Assembly: GCF_014204865.1 (NCBI RefSeq)
Contig: NZ_JACHMG010000001.1
Location: forward strand, 558,001-622,000
DNA: 64,000 nucleotides
Direction of reading: 5' to 3'
Source: Amycolatopsis jiangsuensis
GTDB lineage: Bacteria; Actinomycetota; Actinomycetes; Mycobacteriales; Pseudonocardiaceae
This document shows, piece after piece, positions 27,247 to 37,747 of this stretch. The notes beneath the pieces were generated by a model, which was given only the letters and a program-made list of their open reading frames with translations, ran no database searches and was not told where the DNA came from. The position numbers and the translations under genes were made by a program. Position 1 is the stretch's first letter. Each line of letters begins with the position of its first letter.

Positions 27247-27927
27247 GTGAGCAGCACCGACGACCGCCGGCCGTTCGCGGCGACCCGGCAGCGGGTGCGC
27301 GACGAGCTGCGCGAGCGGATCCTGACCGGCCGGCTGCGGCCGGGTGACCGGCTCGTGGAACGGGAGCTGGCCGAGGACCTCGGGGTGTCCAGGGTGCCGG
27401 TGCGCGAGGCGATCCGCAGCCTCGAGGCCGAGGGGTTCCTGGTCGTGCAGTCGCCGCGGCGGGTCGTGGTGCGTCAGCTCGCGCGGGTCGACGTCGAGGA
27501 GCTGTTCGACGTGCGGGAGGCGCTGGAGAGCCTCGCCGCCGGGCTGGCCGCCGAGCGGGCCGGGAAGCCGCAGCTGCGCCGGCTCGAGCGGCTGCTGGCC
27601 GAGGCCGCCCGCGCCACCCAGCGCGGCGACGGCGCGCGGATCGCGACGCTCAACAGCCGGTTGCACGACGAGATCGTGACGATCGCGGGCAACGGACTGC
27701 TCTCCACCGTGCTGCAGCCGCTTGAAGGCAGGCTGCGCTGGCTCACCAGCCAGAACGAACACTGGAGTGACCTGCTGGGCGAGCACCGCCGGCTGGTCGA
27801 GGCGATCGCCTCCGGCGACGCCGCGCGCGCTCGCGAACTCGCCGCCGAACACGTCCGGGTCAACCGCGCGGTGACCTTGCGGGCGCTCTTCGGTGCGGAC
27901 GGCGAGGACGAGCGTCCGGCCGGGTGA
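27247..27927 (+). CDS. GntR-family regulator, FCD (FadR-type) subfamily
   Basis: 226 residues. The winged helix occupies residues 8-75 (TGRLRPGDRLVERELAEDLG, VSRVPVREAIRSLEAEGF), followed by an all-helical FCD ligand domain with conserved Asp/His positions such as LNSRLHDEIVTIAGN. It is divergent from the NCS1-racemase pair and probably represses it through the twin boxes at 27122-27150. The stop overlaps an alternative GTG of the next gene. Confidence 0.9.
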   Translation: MSSTDDRRPFAATRQRVRDELRERILTGRLRPGDRLVERELAEDLGVSRVPVREAIRSLEAEGFLVVQSPRRVVVRQLARVDVEELFDVREALESLAAGLAAERAGKPQLRRLERLLAEAARATQRGDGARIATLNSRLHDEIVTIAGNGLLSTVLQPLEGRLRWLTSQNEHWSDLLGEHRRLVEAIASGDAARARELAAEHVRVNRAVTLRALFGADGEDERPAG

Positions 27928-28004
27928 GGTCCCGCGTGCCAGTGCATGGCGAACGCGTGTCCACAGTGGAGCTACCGGCGGCAGAGGTGGTCCGGAGGGC
28001 GGGA

Positions 28005-28883
28005 ATGGCGCATACGCAAGGTGTTCCGGAGTGGTTGTCCACCTCGGACGGGAGGTGGCTGCACGCGATGGTGCGGCCCGGTCCGGCGGACGCGCCCAAG
28101 GTGGTGTTCGAAGCAGGTGCCGCGGCGAGCCGTTCGTCGTGGGGGCTGGTGCAGCCACTGGTCGCGGAGTTCGCGCGCACTGTGGTCTACGACCGGTCCG
28201 GGCTCGGGCGCAGTGCCCCGGATCCGGCCGGGCGCACGCTCGACCGAATGGCGGCGGACCTGGTCGAGGTGCTCGCGCACTTCGGTCCGGGGCCGTACGT
28301 GCTGGCCGGGCACAGCGCGGGCGGCCCGATCGTCCGGCTCGCCGCTGCGCGCACCGGCGCGGACATCGCCGGACTGGCCCTGGTCGAGCCGACCGACGAA
28401 GCCGCGGAAGTGCTGTTCTCGCCGCGGTTCCGCCGGAACGAGCGGATCTTCGCGCGCCTCGGCGTGGGGCTCGCCTCCGTGGGACTGCTGAAGCCGCTGT
28501 ACCGCCCGATGCTGCGCGCGGTCCCGGACGACGTGCGGCGCGACCTCGTCCGGGAAGCCTTCACCCCGCAGGTGATGCGCACGATGGGTGAGCAGGCGCG
28601 GACGTTCCTCGACGAGCTGGCCGCCTGGCGAACCACGCCACCGGATCCCCGCGGCATCCCGGTGACGATCTTGTCCGGCGGCCGTGCGGGGGACGGGATG
28701 AACGCCGCGGTGCGGGCGCAGGCGAACGCGGCGCACGCACATCGCGTGGCGAATTCGCCGCACGGGCGGCAGGTGTACGCGCACCGCTCCGGGCACCTCG
28801 TGCCGATCACCGAACCGGAGCTGGTCGCGGAGGAGGTCCGCCGGCTGGCCCTCAGCCGGCCAGACCGTCCCAGGTCCCGGTGA
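28005..28883 (+). CDS. alpha/beta hydrolase
   Basis: About 292 residues from ATG 28005, chosen because a GGAGGG Shine-Dalgarno sequence precedes it; GTG 27924, overlapping the gntR stop, would add 27 residues. The nucleophile elbow is GHSAGG (AGHSAGGPIVRLA), preceded by YDRSGLGRS, the usual oxyanion-side segment, and followed by a cap region. The catalytic His is likely in HRSGHLVPI near the C-terminus. The substrate cannot be predicted. Its 3' end overlaps the convergent aroA gene by 32 bases. Confidence 0.82.
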   Translation: MAHTQGVPEWLSTSDGRWLHAMVRPGPADAPKVVFEAGAAASRSSWGLVQPLVAEFARTVVYDRSGLGRSAPDPAGRTLDRMAADLVEVLAHFGPGPYVLAGHSAGGPIVRLAAARTGADIAGLALVEPTDEAAEVLFSPRFRRNERIFARLGVGLASVGLLKPLYRPMLRAVPDDVRRDLVREAFTPQVMRTMGEQARTFLDELAAWRTTPPDPRGIPVTILSGGRAGDGMNAAVRAQANAAHAHRVANSPHGRQVYAHRSGHLVPITEPELVAEEVRRLALSRPDRPRSR

Positions 28884-30147
28884 ACTCCGGAAAGGTCTTC
28901 CCGACCGTGCCCGGGTTCTCCACCCGGACCCCGGGCACGCGCAGGCCCAGCACTGCCGCGGCCATCACCAGGCGGTGGTCGTCGTAGGTGCGGAACACCC
29001 CGCCGTGCAGCGGCGCGGGGGTGATGCGCAACCCGTCCCCGGTTTCGGTCACGCCCGCGCCCAGCCCGGACAGCTCGGTGGCCAGCGCGGTGAGCCGATC
29101 GGTCTCGTGCCCGCGCAGGTGCGCCACGCCGGAGATCGCCGACGGGCCCTCGGCGAAGCACAGCATGGCCGCGATGACCGGAGTCAGCTCGCCGACCTCG
29201 TGCAGATCGAGTTCCACCCCGGGAATCACCGATCCGCCGGTGACCGTGAGCCCGCTGTCGTCCAGCGTCACCTTCGCGCCCAGCGCGGGCAGCAGGCTGC
29301 GCAGCCAGTCACCCGGCTGCGTCGTGTACTTCGGCCAGCCCTGTACGCGTACGGTGCCGCCGGCCACCACTGCGGCGGCAGCGAATGGTGCCGCCGTGGA
29401 AAGGTCCGGCTCCACCACATACTCCGGACAGGACAGCTTCGACGGTGCGACGTGGAATTCGCTGCCTTCACGCTCCACAGTGGCACCGAAGCGGCGCAGC
29501 ATGTCCAGCGTCATCGCGATGTGCGGCTCGCTGGGCGGCGCGTCTCCCACGAGGCGCACGGTGATGCCCTGGTCGAACGCTGGGCCCGCAAGCAACAGCG
29601 CGGACAGGAACTGGCTGGACGCCGACGAGTCGAGATCGACCTTGCCGCCGCGAAGCCCCCCTTCGCCGTGCACGGTGAACGGCGGAGCGCCGCGGCCCTC
29701 GTCGTCGATGCGCGCGCCGAGCCGTCGCAGCGCGGTCAGCAACGGGCCGATCGGGCGCCGGCGGATCGCCTCGTCACCGTCGAACCGCACCGCGGCGCTG
29801 CCCAGCGCAGCCAGCGCCGGGGTGAACCGCGCGACGGTGCCGGCGTTGCCCATTGTGACGGTGGCCTCGTCGACGCGGCCTCCGGCCGGGCCGAGCGGGT
29901 GCACGAGGAAGCCGTCCGCGGTCTGCTCGGACCGCGCACCCAGGGTGGCCAGTGCGCCGAGCATGAGCCGGGTGTCACGCGAGTCGAGAGGCACGCGCAC
30001 ACGGGTCGGCGCGCTCGCCAGCGCAGCGAGTACGTACGCGCGGTTGGTGATCGACTTCGATCCCGGGACGCGCACCGCGGCGTCGAGAGGGGTGTTCGCG
30101 ACCGGGGCCGCCCAGTGGTCTTCGTGCGCATCCGTCACGCGGAGCAC
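28852..30147 (-). CDS. aroA: 3-phosphoshikimate 1-carboxyvinyltransferase (EPSP synthase)
   Basis: 431 residues. [17 protein letters not shown] near residues 28-44 binds phosphoenolpyruvate and shikimate 3-phosphate. [10 protein letters not shown] near 96-105 matches the NAGTA-type glyphosate-site motif in a variant with valine after the threonine. [12 protein letters not shown] and the C-terminal [12 protein letters not shown] are also typical. It makes EPSP in the shikimate pathway. It is oriented against its neighbours and its 3' end overlaps that of the alpha/beta hydrolase gene. Confidence 0.95.
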   Translation of the reverse strand: MLRVTDAHEDHWAAPVANTPLDAAVRVPGSKSITNRAYVLAALASAPTRVRVPLDSRDTRLMLGALATLGARSEQTADGFLVHPLGPAGGRVDEATVTMGNAGTVARFTPALAALGSAAVRFDGDEAIRRRPIGPLLTALRRLGARIDDEGRGAPPFTVHGEGGLRGGKVDLDSSASSQFLSALLLAGPAFDQGITVRLVGDAPPSEPHIAMTLDMLRRFGATVEREGSEFHVAPSKLSCPEYVVEPDLSTAAPFAAAAVVAGGTVRVQGWPKYTTQPGDWLRSLLPALGAKVTLDDSGLTVTGGSVIPGVELDLHEVGELTPVIAAMLCFAEGPSAISGVAHLRGHETDRLTALATELSGLGAGVTETGDGLRITPAPLHGGVFRTYDDHRLVMAAAVLGLRVPGVRVENPGTVGKTFPEFTGTWDGLAG

Positions 30148-30214
30148 CCTAGCGCGACGCGCTGCCGGTCGGGCTGCCGAGCGGTTCCGCGCGGGTGCGA
30201 TATGCTGGCGGCCC

Positions 30215-31911
<1,697 letters not shown>

Positions 31912-31915
<4 letters not shown>

Positions 31916-32544
31916 GCGCCCCCGGCGAGCACGAGTTCACCGTCGCCGGCAGCGAGGTCGTCCACATCGGACGGGTCGTCGGGCTGCGCATCGACGACGT
32001 GGTGATGCCCGGCGGGAAGACCGCGAAGCGCGAAGTCGTGGAGCACCTCGGGGCGGTCGCGATCCTCGCGCTCGACGAGCACGACGAGGTCACCCTGATC
32101 CATCAGTACCGGCACCCGCTCGGGCACCGGTTGTGGGAACTGCCCGCGGGGCTGATCGACAAGCCGGGGGAGGACCCGGTGGACTCGGCGCGACGCGAAC
32201 TGGTCGAGGAGGCCGGCCTCACCGCCGGTGACTGGGTGACGCTGGTCGACGTGGCCGCCTCGCCCGGTTTCACCGACGAGGTGGTGCGGGTCTTCCTCGC
32301 CCGTGACTTGTCCGAAGTGGACCGTGAACTGCTCGGCGAGGAGGAAGCCGACCTCGTGGCGCGGAAATTCCCGCTGGCCGAGGCGGTGCGCATGGCGCTG
32401 GCCGGCGAGCTGGTTAACGGCGCCACGGTGTCCGGAGTGCTCGCCGCGCACGCGGTGCTCTCCGGCGCCGCACCGGCCCGCCCGGCCGACGCACCGTGGC
32501 GCGACCGGTCCAGCCGGTTCGCCCAGCGGCTCGCCGAAGGCTGA
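31912..32544 (+). CDS. NUDIX hydrolase, ADP-ribose pyrophosphatase type
   Basis: 210 residues from GTG 31912. The Nudix box reads [18 protein letters not shown] near residues 84-101, preceded by [11 protein letters not shown], which fits the ADP-ribose/NADH pyrophosphatase group; Rv1700 in the same position is an ADP-ribose pyrophosphatase. It likely hydrolyses ADP-ribose to AMP and ribose 5-phosphate with Mg2+. Confidence 0.9.
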
Positions 32545-32578
32545 CGCTTCGCCCTCCCCTCCGGTGCGCGGTCCTGTA

Positions 32579-32603
32579 GTCCGTGAAGGCCTCCTTCACG
32601 GAC
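32579..32603. repeat. perfect 11-bp-arm palindrome between NUDIX and xerD genes
   Basis: GTCCGTGAAGG and CCTTCACGGAC flank a CCT loop. It could act as a transcription terminator for the pyrG-NUDIX pair. Its form resembles intergenic GTGAAGG/CCTTCAC palindromes that I recall as common in Amycolatopsis genomes; only this one copy was noticed here. Confidence 0.75.
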
Positions 32604-32623
32604 CGCGGAGCTAGAGTGTCCGC

Positions 32624-33550
32624 GTGACGAGCCAGGGCGTGACCGACGTGATCGCCGCGTACCTCGACCACCTGGTGGTCGAGCGGGGCACGGCTCGCAA
32701 CACGCTCGACAGCTACGCGCGCGATCTCCGCCGTTACGCCGCCCATCTGACCGCGGAAGGCGTCGAGCGCCTGCCCGAGGTGGTGCCCGGCCACGTCACG
32801 TCCTTCGGCGCCGCGCTGCGCGAGGGCGACGACGAACACCGTCCGCTGGCTGCTTCTTCGGCCGCGCGGGCCCTCGTCGCGGTGCGCGGCCTGCACAAAT
32901 TCGCGCACGCGGACGGCATCACCGAACACGATCCGGCCCGCGACGTGCGCCCGCCCGCGGCGGCGAAACGGCTGCCCAAAGCCCTGCCGGTGGCCGACGT
33001 GCTCAAGCTGCTCGACACTCCGCCGCCGGACGGCGAACGTCCGCTGCGCGATCGTGCGTTGCTGGAACTGCTCTACTCCACCGGAGCGCGCATTTCCGAG
33101 GCGGTCGGGCTCGACGTGGACGACGTCGACGACGACGAGCGGACCGTGCTGCTGGACGGCAAAGGCGGCAAGCAGCGGTTGGTACCGATCGGCCGCCCCG
33201 CGCTGGAAGCGCTGCACTCCTACCTCGTCCGCGCTCGTCCCGGGCTCGCCGTGCGCGGACGAGGTACCTCCGCGCTGTTCCTGAACGCGCGCGGCAGCAG
33301 ACTTTCCCGTCAAAGCGCGTGGCAGGTGCTGAAGGACACCGCCGAGCGCGCCGGGATCACGGCTGCCGTCTCACCGCACACGCTGCGCCACTCGTTCGCC
33401 ACGCATCTGCTGGAAGGCGGGGCGGACGTCCGGGTGGTGCAGGAGCTGCTCGGCCACGCGTCGGTGACCACCACGCAGGTGTACACGCTCGTCACCGTCA
33501 CAACTCTGCGCGAGGTGTACGCGACGGCCCATCCGCGCGCACTCGGCTGA
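32624..33550 (+). CDS. xerD: site-specific tyrosine recombinase XerD
   Basis: 308 residues from GTG 32624. The N-terminal SAM-like domain contains [23 protein letters not shown] (split for length). The catalytic domain carries the first Arg in [12 protein letters not shown] near residue 156, HTLRHSF near residue 252 with the His and second Arg, and [13 protein letters not shown] with the second His and nucleophile Tyr. It resolves chromosome dimers at dif with XerC. pyrG-NUDIX-xerD matches Rv1699-Rv1701. Confidence 0.94.
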   Translation: MTSQGVTDVIAAYLDHLVVERGTARNTLDSYARDLRRYAAHLTAEGVERLPEVVPGHVTSFGAALREGDDEHRPLAASSAARALVAVRGLHKFAHADGITEHDPARDVRPPAAAKRLPKALPVADVLKLLDTPPPDGERPLRDRALLELLYSTGARISEAVGLDVDDVDDDERTVLLDGKGGKQRLVPIGRPALEALHSYLVRARPGLAVRGRGTSALFLNARGSRLSRQSAWQVLKDTAERAGITAAVSPHTLRHSFATHLLEGGADVRVVQELLGHASVTTTQVYTLVTVTTLREVYATAHPRALG

Positions 33551-33671
33551 CCGCCAAGGGCGTTCGCACGCTGCGGTGACTCGCCCCCGGCGGTCCGGCG
33601 CGGCGCTTTGCCGGTGCTCCGGAATCCCGCATAGGCTGCCGGGGACCACGCCGAAGAGGAGCTTTCCCGCC

Positions 33672-34685
33672 ATGTCGACACCGACACCGACACCGAACCA
33701 GCCGGAGCGCCCGGCCGCGTCCGCCGGGTCGGCCGCGGCGAACCTGGGCCGCGCGGAGATCGCCACGCCCGCCGAGCACGAGGGCGACGAGCCGGACCGC
33801 GCACCGAAGTCCCGGGCGGAACGCGCCCGCGCCCGGGCGAAGGAACGCGCGGAGAGCGGGATCGGGCCGACCGGACGGCCGTGGCGGGAGGTCCCCGAGC
33901 CGCCGCCGCTCGAGCGGCACGGGCCGGCGCGGGTGCTCGCCATGTGCAACCAGAAGGGCGGCGTCGGCAAGACCACCTCGACCATCAACCTCGGCGCGGC
34001 GCTCGCCGAGTGCGGCCGCCGGGTGCTGCTCGTGGACTTCGACCCGCAGGGCGCGCTGTCGGTCGGACTCGGCATCCAGCCGCACGAACTGGACCAGACG
34101 GTCTACAACGTGATCATGGAGCGCTCGGTGCAGATCGAGGACGTGCTCCGGAAAACCCGCGTCGACGGCGTTGACCTGCTGCCGAGCAACATCGACCTGT
34201 CCGCGGCGGAGGTCCAGCTCGTCGCCGAGGTAGGGCGCGAGCACACGTTGTTACGGGTCCTTCGTCCGGTGATGAACGACTACGACTATGTTCTTGTCGA
34301 CTGCCAGCCCTCGCTCGGCCTGCTGACGGTGAACGCGCTGACCGCCGCGGACGGCGTGATCATCCCGCTGGAGTGCGAGTTCTTCAGTCTGCGAGGCGTC
34401 GCGCTCCTGATCGACACGATCGAGAAGGTGCAGGAACGGCTCAACCCCAAACTGGACATAGTGGGGATTCTCGCCACGATGTACGACCCGAGAACCCTGC
34501 ACTCGAAGGAGGTCATGGCTCGCGTGGTGGAGGCATTCGGCGACACCGTGTTCGACACGGTGATCAACCGCACCGTGCGGTTCCCCGAGACGACAGTCGC
34601 GGGCGAGCCGATCACGACCTGGGCCCCCAAGTCCGCCGGCGCGGCGGCGTACCGCCAGCTGGCCCGCGAGGTGATCGCTCGGTGA
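33672..34685 (+). CDS. parA: ParA/Soj-family ATPase
   Basis: 337 residues from ATG 33672, preceded by GAAGAGGAGC. A disordered, proline- and alanine/arginine-rich N-terminus of about 90 residues precedes the deviant Walker A KGGVGKTTS near residue 98, Walker A' DFDPQGALS, and Walker B DYVLVDCQPSLG. This is the second, scpAB-linked ParA of actinobacteria (Rv1708 type), not the oriC-linked one. The stop overlaps the GTG of the next gene. Confidence 0.92.
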   Translation: MSTPTPTPNQPERPAASAGSAAANLGRAEIATPAEHEGDEPDRAPKSRAERARARAKERAESGIGPTGRPWREVPEPPPLERHGPARVLAMCNQKGGVGKTTSTINLGAALAECGRRVLLVDFDPQGALSVGLGIQPHELDQTVYNVIMERSVQIEDVLRKTRVDGVDLLPSNIDLSAAEVQLVAEVGREHTLLRVLRPVMNDYDYVLVDCQPSLGLLTVNALTAADGVIIPLECEFFSLRGVALLIDTIEKVQERLNPKLDIVGILATMYDPRTLHSKEVMARVVEAFGDTVFDTVINRTVRFPETTVAGEPITTWAPKSAGAAAYRQLAREVIAR

Positions 34686-35092
34686 GCAGGCGCGCTTCCC
34701 TGCCCGGAGCCGCAGAGCTGTTCCGCCTCACCTCCAGCGCCGCCGGCCCCGCACTCGAACGGCCCCCGGCCCCCGTCGCACCGGCGCCGGCCGAGCCGCC
34801 GGCGAAGAAACCGCGGGACGGCGACCAGCTCACGCGAGGCGCCACCCGCAGCGGTTCGGGCCGCACCAAGCACGACGCGAAGATCACCGTCTACGTTTCG
34901 GGTGAGGAACTGCTCGCGATGGAGCAGGCCCGGCTGAACCTGCGGGCCAAGCACGACCTGGTGGTCGATCGCGGCAGGCTGGTCCGCGAGGCGGTCGCCG
35001 TGCTGCTGGCCGACCTCGACCAGCGCGGCGAGGAATCGGTGCTGGTGCAACGATTGCGTGCGGTCGACGAGGACGGCGGAGCCGAAGGCTGA
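34682..35092 (+). CDS. small basic protein with a ribbon-helix-helix-like C-terminus
   Basis: 136 residues from GTG 34682, overlapping parA by four bases; its stop overlaps the scpA ATG. The first ~60 residues are proline/alanine-rich and probably disordered. The rest (HDAKITVYVSGEELLAMEQA, then VVDRGRLVREAVAVLLADLD) fits a CopG-like beta-strand plus two helices. Being locked between parA and scpA suggests a partner of this ParA, possibly in place of a ParB. That role is inference. Confidence 0.75.
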   Translation: MSRRASLPGAAELFRLTSSAAGPALERPPAPVAPAPAEPPAKKPRDGDQLTRGATRSGSGRTKHDAKITVYVSGEELLAMEQARLNLRAKHDLVVDRGRLVREAVAVLLADLDQRGEESVLVQRLRAVDEDGGAEG

Positions 35093-36048
35093 TGGACGAA
35101 CCGGCATCGGCCGTGCAGCCGGAGCCGGAAGCGGCGGCCCCGGAAGCCGTCGAGGACGTGGCGGCCGCCGGGCCCCCGGAAGCACCCGCCGTGCACGAGA
35201 CCGTGCACGGCGGCACCATCCCCGAGGGGTTCGCCGAGGAACTGAGCACGTCGAAGTTCAAGGTGCGGCTGCAGAACTTCGAGGGCCCCTTCGACCTGCT
35301 GCTGCAGCTGATCTCCCAGCACCAGCTCGATGTGACCGAGGTGGCGCTGCACCAGGTCACCGACGACTTCATCGCCTACACCCGCGCACTGGGCGCGGAC
35401 TGGAACCTCGACGAGACCACCGAGTTCCTGGTCATCGCCGCGACCCTGCTCGACCTCAAGGCGGCCCGGCTGCTGCCCTCGGCCGAGGTGGAGAACGAGG
35501 ACGACCTCGCCCTGCTCGAGGCCAGGGACCTGCTTTTCGCGCGGGTGCTGCAGTACCGCGCGTACAAGCAGGTGGCGGCGTTGTTCGGTGAGCTGGAACA
35601 AGGGGCGCTGCGGCGTTACCCGCGGTCGGTGGCGCTCGAGGAACGGTACGTCGGGCTGCTGCCCGAGGTGATGCTCGGCGTCACACCGGAGCGGTTCGCG
35701 GAGATCGCGGTGGCGGTGTTCCGGCCGAAACCGCCGCCGACGGTGTCGCTGGCGCACCTGCACATGGGCCGGGTGTCGGTACGCGAGCACGCCGCACTGC
35801 TGCGGATGAGGCTCGCCGAGTCCGGTCAGGCCACGTTCAAGGAACTGGTGGCCGACTGCGAGCACACGGTGGAGATCGTCGCGCGGTTCCTCGCGCTGCT
35901 GGAGCTCTACCGCGAGTCGACCGTCCAGTTCGACCAGCTGGAGGCACTGGCCGAACTGCACGTCCGCTGGACCGGCGGCACGGTCGCCGAGGCGTCCGCC
36001 GCCGCGGCCCACGACCGCGCGGCGGCCGAACAGGAGGAATACGGGTGA
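35092..36048 (+). CDS. scpA: segregation and condensation protein A
   Basis: 318 residues, kleisin subunit of the SMC-ScpAB complex. An acidic N-terminal extension of about 55 residues precedes the core FKVRLQNFEGPFDLLLQLI, then VTEVALHQVTDDFIAY and FLVIAATLLDLKAARLLP. The winged-helix C-terminus includes TFKELVADCEHTVEIVARFLALLEL (split for length). It overlaps the small gene upstream by one base and scpB by four bases. Confidence 0.94.
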   Translation: MDEPASAVQPEPEAAAPEAVEDVAAAGPPEAPAVHETVHGGTIPEGFAEELSTSKFKVRLQNFEGPFDLLLQLISQHQLDVTEVALHQVTDDFIAYTRALGADWNLDETTEFLVIAATLLDLKAARLLPSAEVENEDDLALLEARDLLFARVLQYRAYKQVAALFGELEQGALRRYPRSVALEERYVGLLPEVMLGVTPERFAEIAVAVFRPKPPPTVSLAHLHMGRVSVREHAALLRMRLAESGQATFKELVADCEHTVEIVARFLALLELYRESTVQFDQLEALAELHVRWTGGTVAEASAAAAHDRAAAEQEEYG

Positions 36049-36887
36049 GCACCGAAGACGACCACATCCCGCCCCCTGCGGATCCGGCGGACGCAGGTGT
36101 CGAGACCGCGGTGGAAACCGTTGCACCACAAGGGGACCCTGAGCCGCCGGAAGAACCGGAGGCTGTGGTGGCGGCCGCCGAGCCGGAAACCCCGGCAGCC
36201 GAGCCGGAAACCGCGGAGCCGGCCGTCGAGGACGGACCCGGATCCGCTCCTGTGCCCGAGTCCGTCCTCCCGACCGGCGACGCGACCGGCCACGCGTCCG
36301 GCGAGGAGAACGTCGAGGACGCCGAGGACAGCGGCCTGCCCGCGATCGAGGACGACGAGGCGCTGGAGGCCGCGCTCGAGGCGCTGTTGCTCGTGGTCGA
36401 TTCGCCGGCCGCGGAGGAGAGCCTGGCGGAAACGCTCGAGCAGCCGGTGGCCAGGGTGACCGTCGCGCTGTCGACCATGGCGCAGAAGTTCACCGAGCGG
36501 GCCAGCGGGATCGACCTGCGGCGCGTCGGTGAGGGGTGGCGGTTCTACACTAGGGACACCTACGCCCCGTTCGTGGAGAAGCTCCTGCTGGACGGCCAGC
36601 GGTCGAAGCTGACCAGGGCCGCGCTGGAGAGCCTCGCCGTGATCGCGTACCGGCAACCGGTGACCCGTGCGCGGGTCGCGGCGGTGCGTGGCGTGAACGT
36701 GGACGGCGTGATCCGGACCCTTCTGGCGCGGGGGCTCATCGAGGAGATGGGCACCGATCCGGAGACGACCGGCACGCTCTACGTGACGACCGAGCTGTTC
36801 CTGGAGCGGCTGGGGCTGTCGTCGCTGAACGACCTGCCCCCGATCGCTCCGCTGCTACCCGAAGTGGACTCCATCGATGACATCTGA
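36045..36887 (+). CDS. scpB: segregation and condensation protein B
   Basis: 280 residues from GTG 36045. The first ~100 residues are a highly acidic Glu/Pro/Ala-rich tail; the two winged-helix domains follow (LEAALEALLLVVDSPAAEESL, then LTRAALESLAVIAYRQPVTRARVAAVRGVNVDGVIRTL, each longer than quoted motifs need). ScpB dimers bind the ScpA kleisin in the condensin complex. Its 3' end overlaps the start of the pseudouridine synthase gene by 11 bases. Confidence 0.93.
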   Translation: MSTEDDHIPPPADPADAGVETAVETVAPQGDPEPPEEPEAVVAAAEPETPAAEPETAEPAVEDGPGSAPVPESVLPTGDATGHASGEENVEDAEDSGLPAIEDDEALEAALEALLLVVDSPAAEESLAETLEQPVARVTVALSTMAQKFTERASGIDLRRVGEGWRFYTRDTYAPFVEKLLLDGQRSKLTRAALESLAVIAYRQPVTRARVAAVRGVNVDGVIRTLLARGLIEEMGTDPETTGTLYVTTELFLERLGLSSLNDLPPIAPLLPEVDSIDDI

Positions 36888-37629
36888 GCAACATCCCGAC
36901 GGCGTCCGGCTGCAGAAGGTCCTTTCGCAGGCGGGCATCGCGTCCCGCCGCGCGGCCGAGGACCTGATCGAGGCCGGCCGGGTGGAGGTGGACGGCGCGG
37001 TGGTCACCGAGCTGGGCCGCCGCGTGCATCCGGACGAGGCGGTGATCCACGTCGACGGCACGCGGGTCAACCTGCGCGACGACTTGGTCTACCTGTCGTT
37101 CAACAAGCCCAAGGGCGTGCACTCCACCATGTCCGACGACCGGGGCCGCCCGTGCGTCGGGGACTACCTGCGCGGCCGTTGGGAGGAGACGCCCGGCGTG
37201 GTGCACGTCGGAAGGCTCGACGAGAACACCGAGGGCATGCTGCTGCTCACCAACGACGGCGATCTCGGGCACCGGCTGATGCACCCGTCCTACCGCGTGC
37301 TCAAGACCTACTTCGCCGAGGTCGAGGGCCTGGTCCCGCGCGGTCTGGGCAAGCAGCTGCGATCCGGCTGGGAGCTGCCGGACGGGATCGTCAAGGTCGA
37401 CCAGTTCCGGGTCAAGGACATGCACTCCGGCCGGACCATGGTGGAACTGGTGATCCACGAGGGCCGCAAGCACATCGTGCGCCGGCTGCTCGCCTCGGCC
37501 GGGCATCCGGTGCGCAAACTCGTGCGCACCGCGGTCGGGGACGTCCAGCTCGGCAGCCAGCGTCCGGGCACGATCCGCCGGCTCAACCGCGGCGAGGTCG
37601 GTTCGCTGTACCGCAACGTCGGTCTCTGA
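36877..37629 (+). CDS. pseudouridine synthase, RsuA/RluB family
   Basis: 250 residues. An S4 RNA-binding domain (VRLQKVLSQAGIASRRAAED) is followed by the RsuA-type catalytic domain with GRLDENTEGMLLLTNDG near residues 110-126, whose Asp is the nucleophile, and GRKHIVRRLLASAGHPV near residue 196. Based on gene order (Rv1711 position) it most likely modifies 23S rRNA like RluB, but an rsuA-type target is not excluded. Confidence 0.92.
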   Translation: MTSEQHPDGVRLQKVLSQAGIASRRAAEDLIEAGRVEVDGAVVTELGRRVHPDEAVIHVDGTRVNLRDDLVYLSFNKPKGVHSTMSDDRGRPCVGDYLRGRWEETPGVVHVGRLDENTEGMLLLTNDGDLGHRLMHPSYRVLKTYFAEVEGLVPRGLGKQLRSGWELPDGIVKVDQFRVKDMHSGRTMVELVIHEGRKHIVRRLLASAGHPVRKLVRTAVGDVQLGSQRPGTIRRLNRGEVGSLYRNVGL

Positions 37630-37635
37630 GCCGGA

Positions 37636-37664
37636 CCGGCGGGCACCTCCACCGGGCCCGCCGG
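37636..37664 (+). terminator. hairpin terminator after the parA-scpAB-rluB operon
   Basis: CCGGCGGGC (37636-37644) pairs perfectly with GCCCGCCGG (37656-37664) around an 11-base loop, 7 bases after the stop; no U-tract. Confidence 0.65.
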
Positions 37665-37747
37665 GCAAGACCCCACTTTCCGCCGTGGTGGCCGGGCCGG
37701 CGCACTCCTAGCGTGAGCATCATCCGAGATCGCTGGGAGGCGAGGGA

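Noticed and set aside
28988..30214. Long plus-strand extension in frame with pyrG
   Set aside because: It is antisense to aroA, which has all EPSP synthase motifs. The pyrG start at GTG 30215 gives the normal CTP synthase N-terminus.
32624..33550. Tyrosine recombinase as a sign of an integrated mobile element
   Set aside because: It has XerD length and conserved chromosomal synteny with pyrG and the NUDIX gene; no attachment-site repeats or phage genes are nearby.
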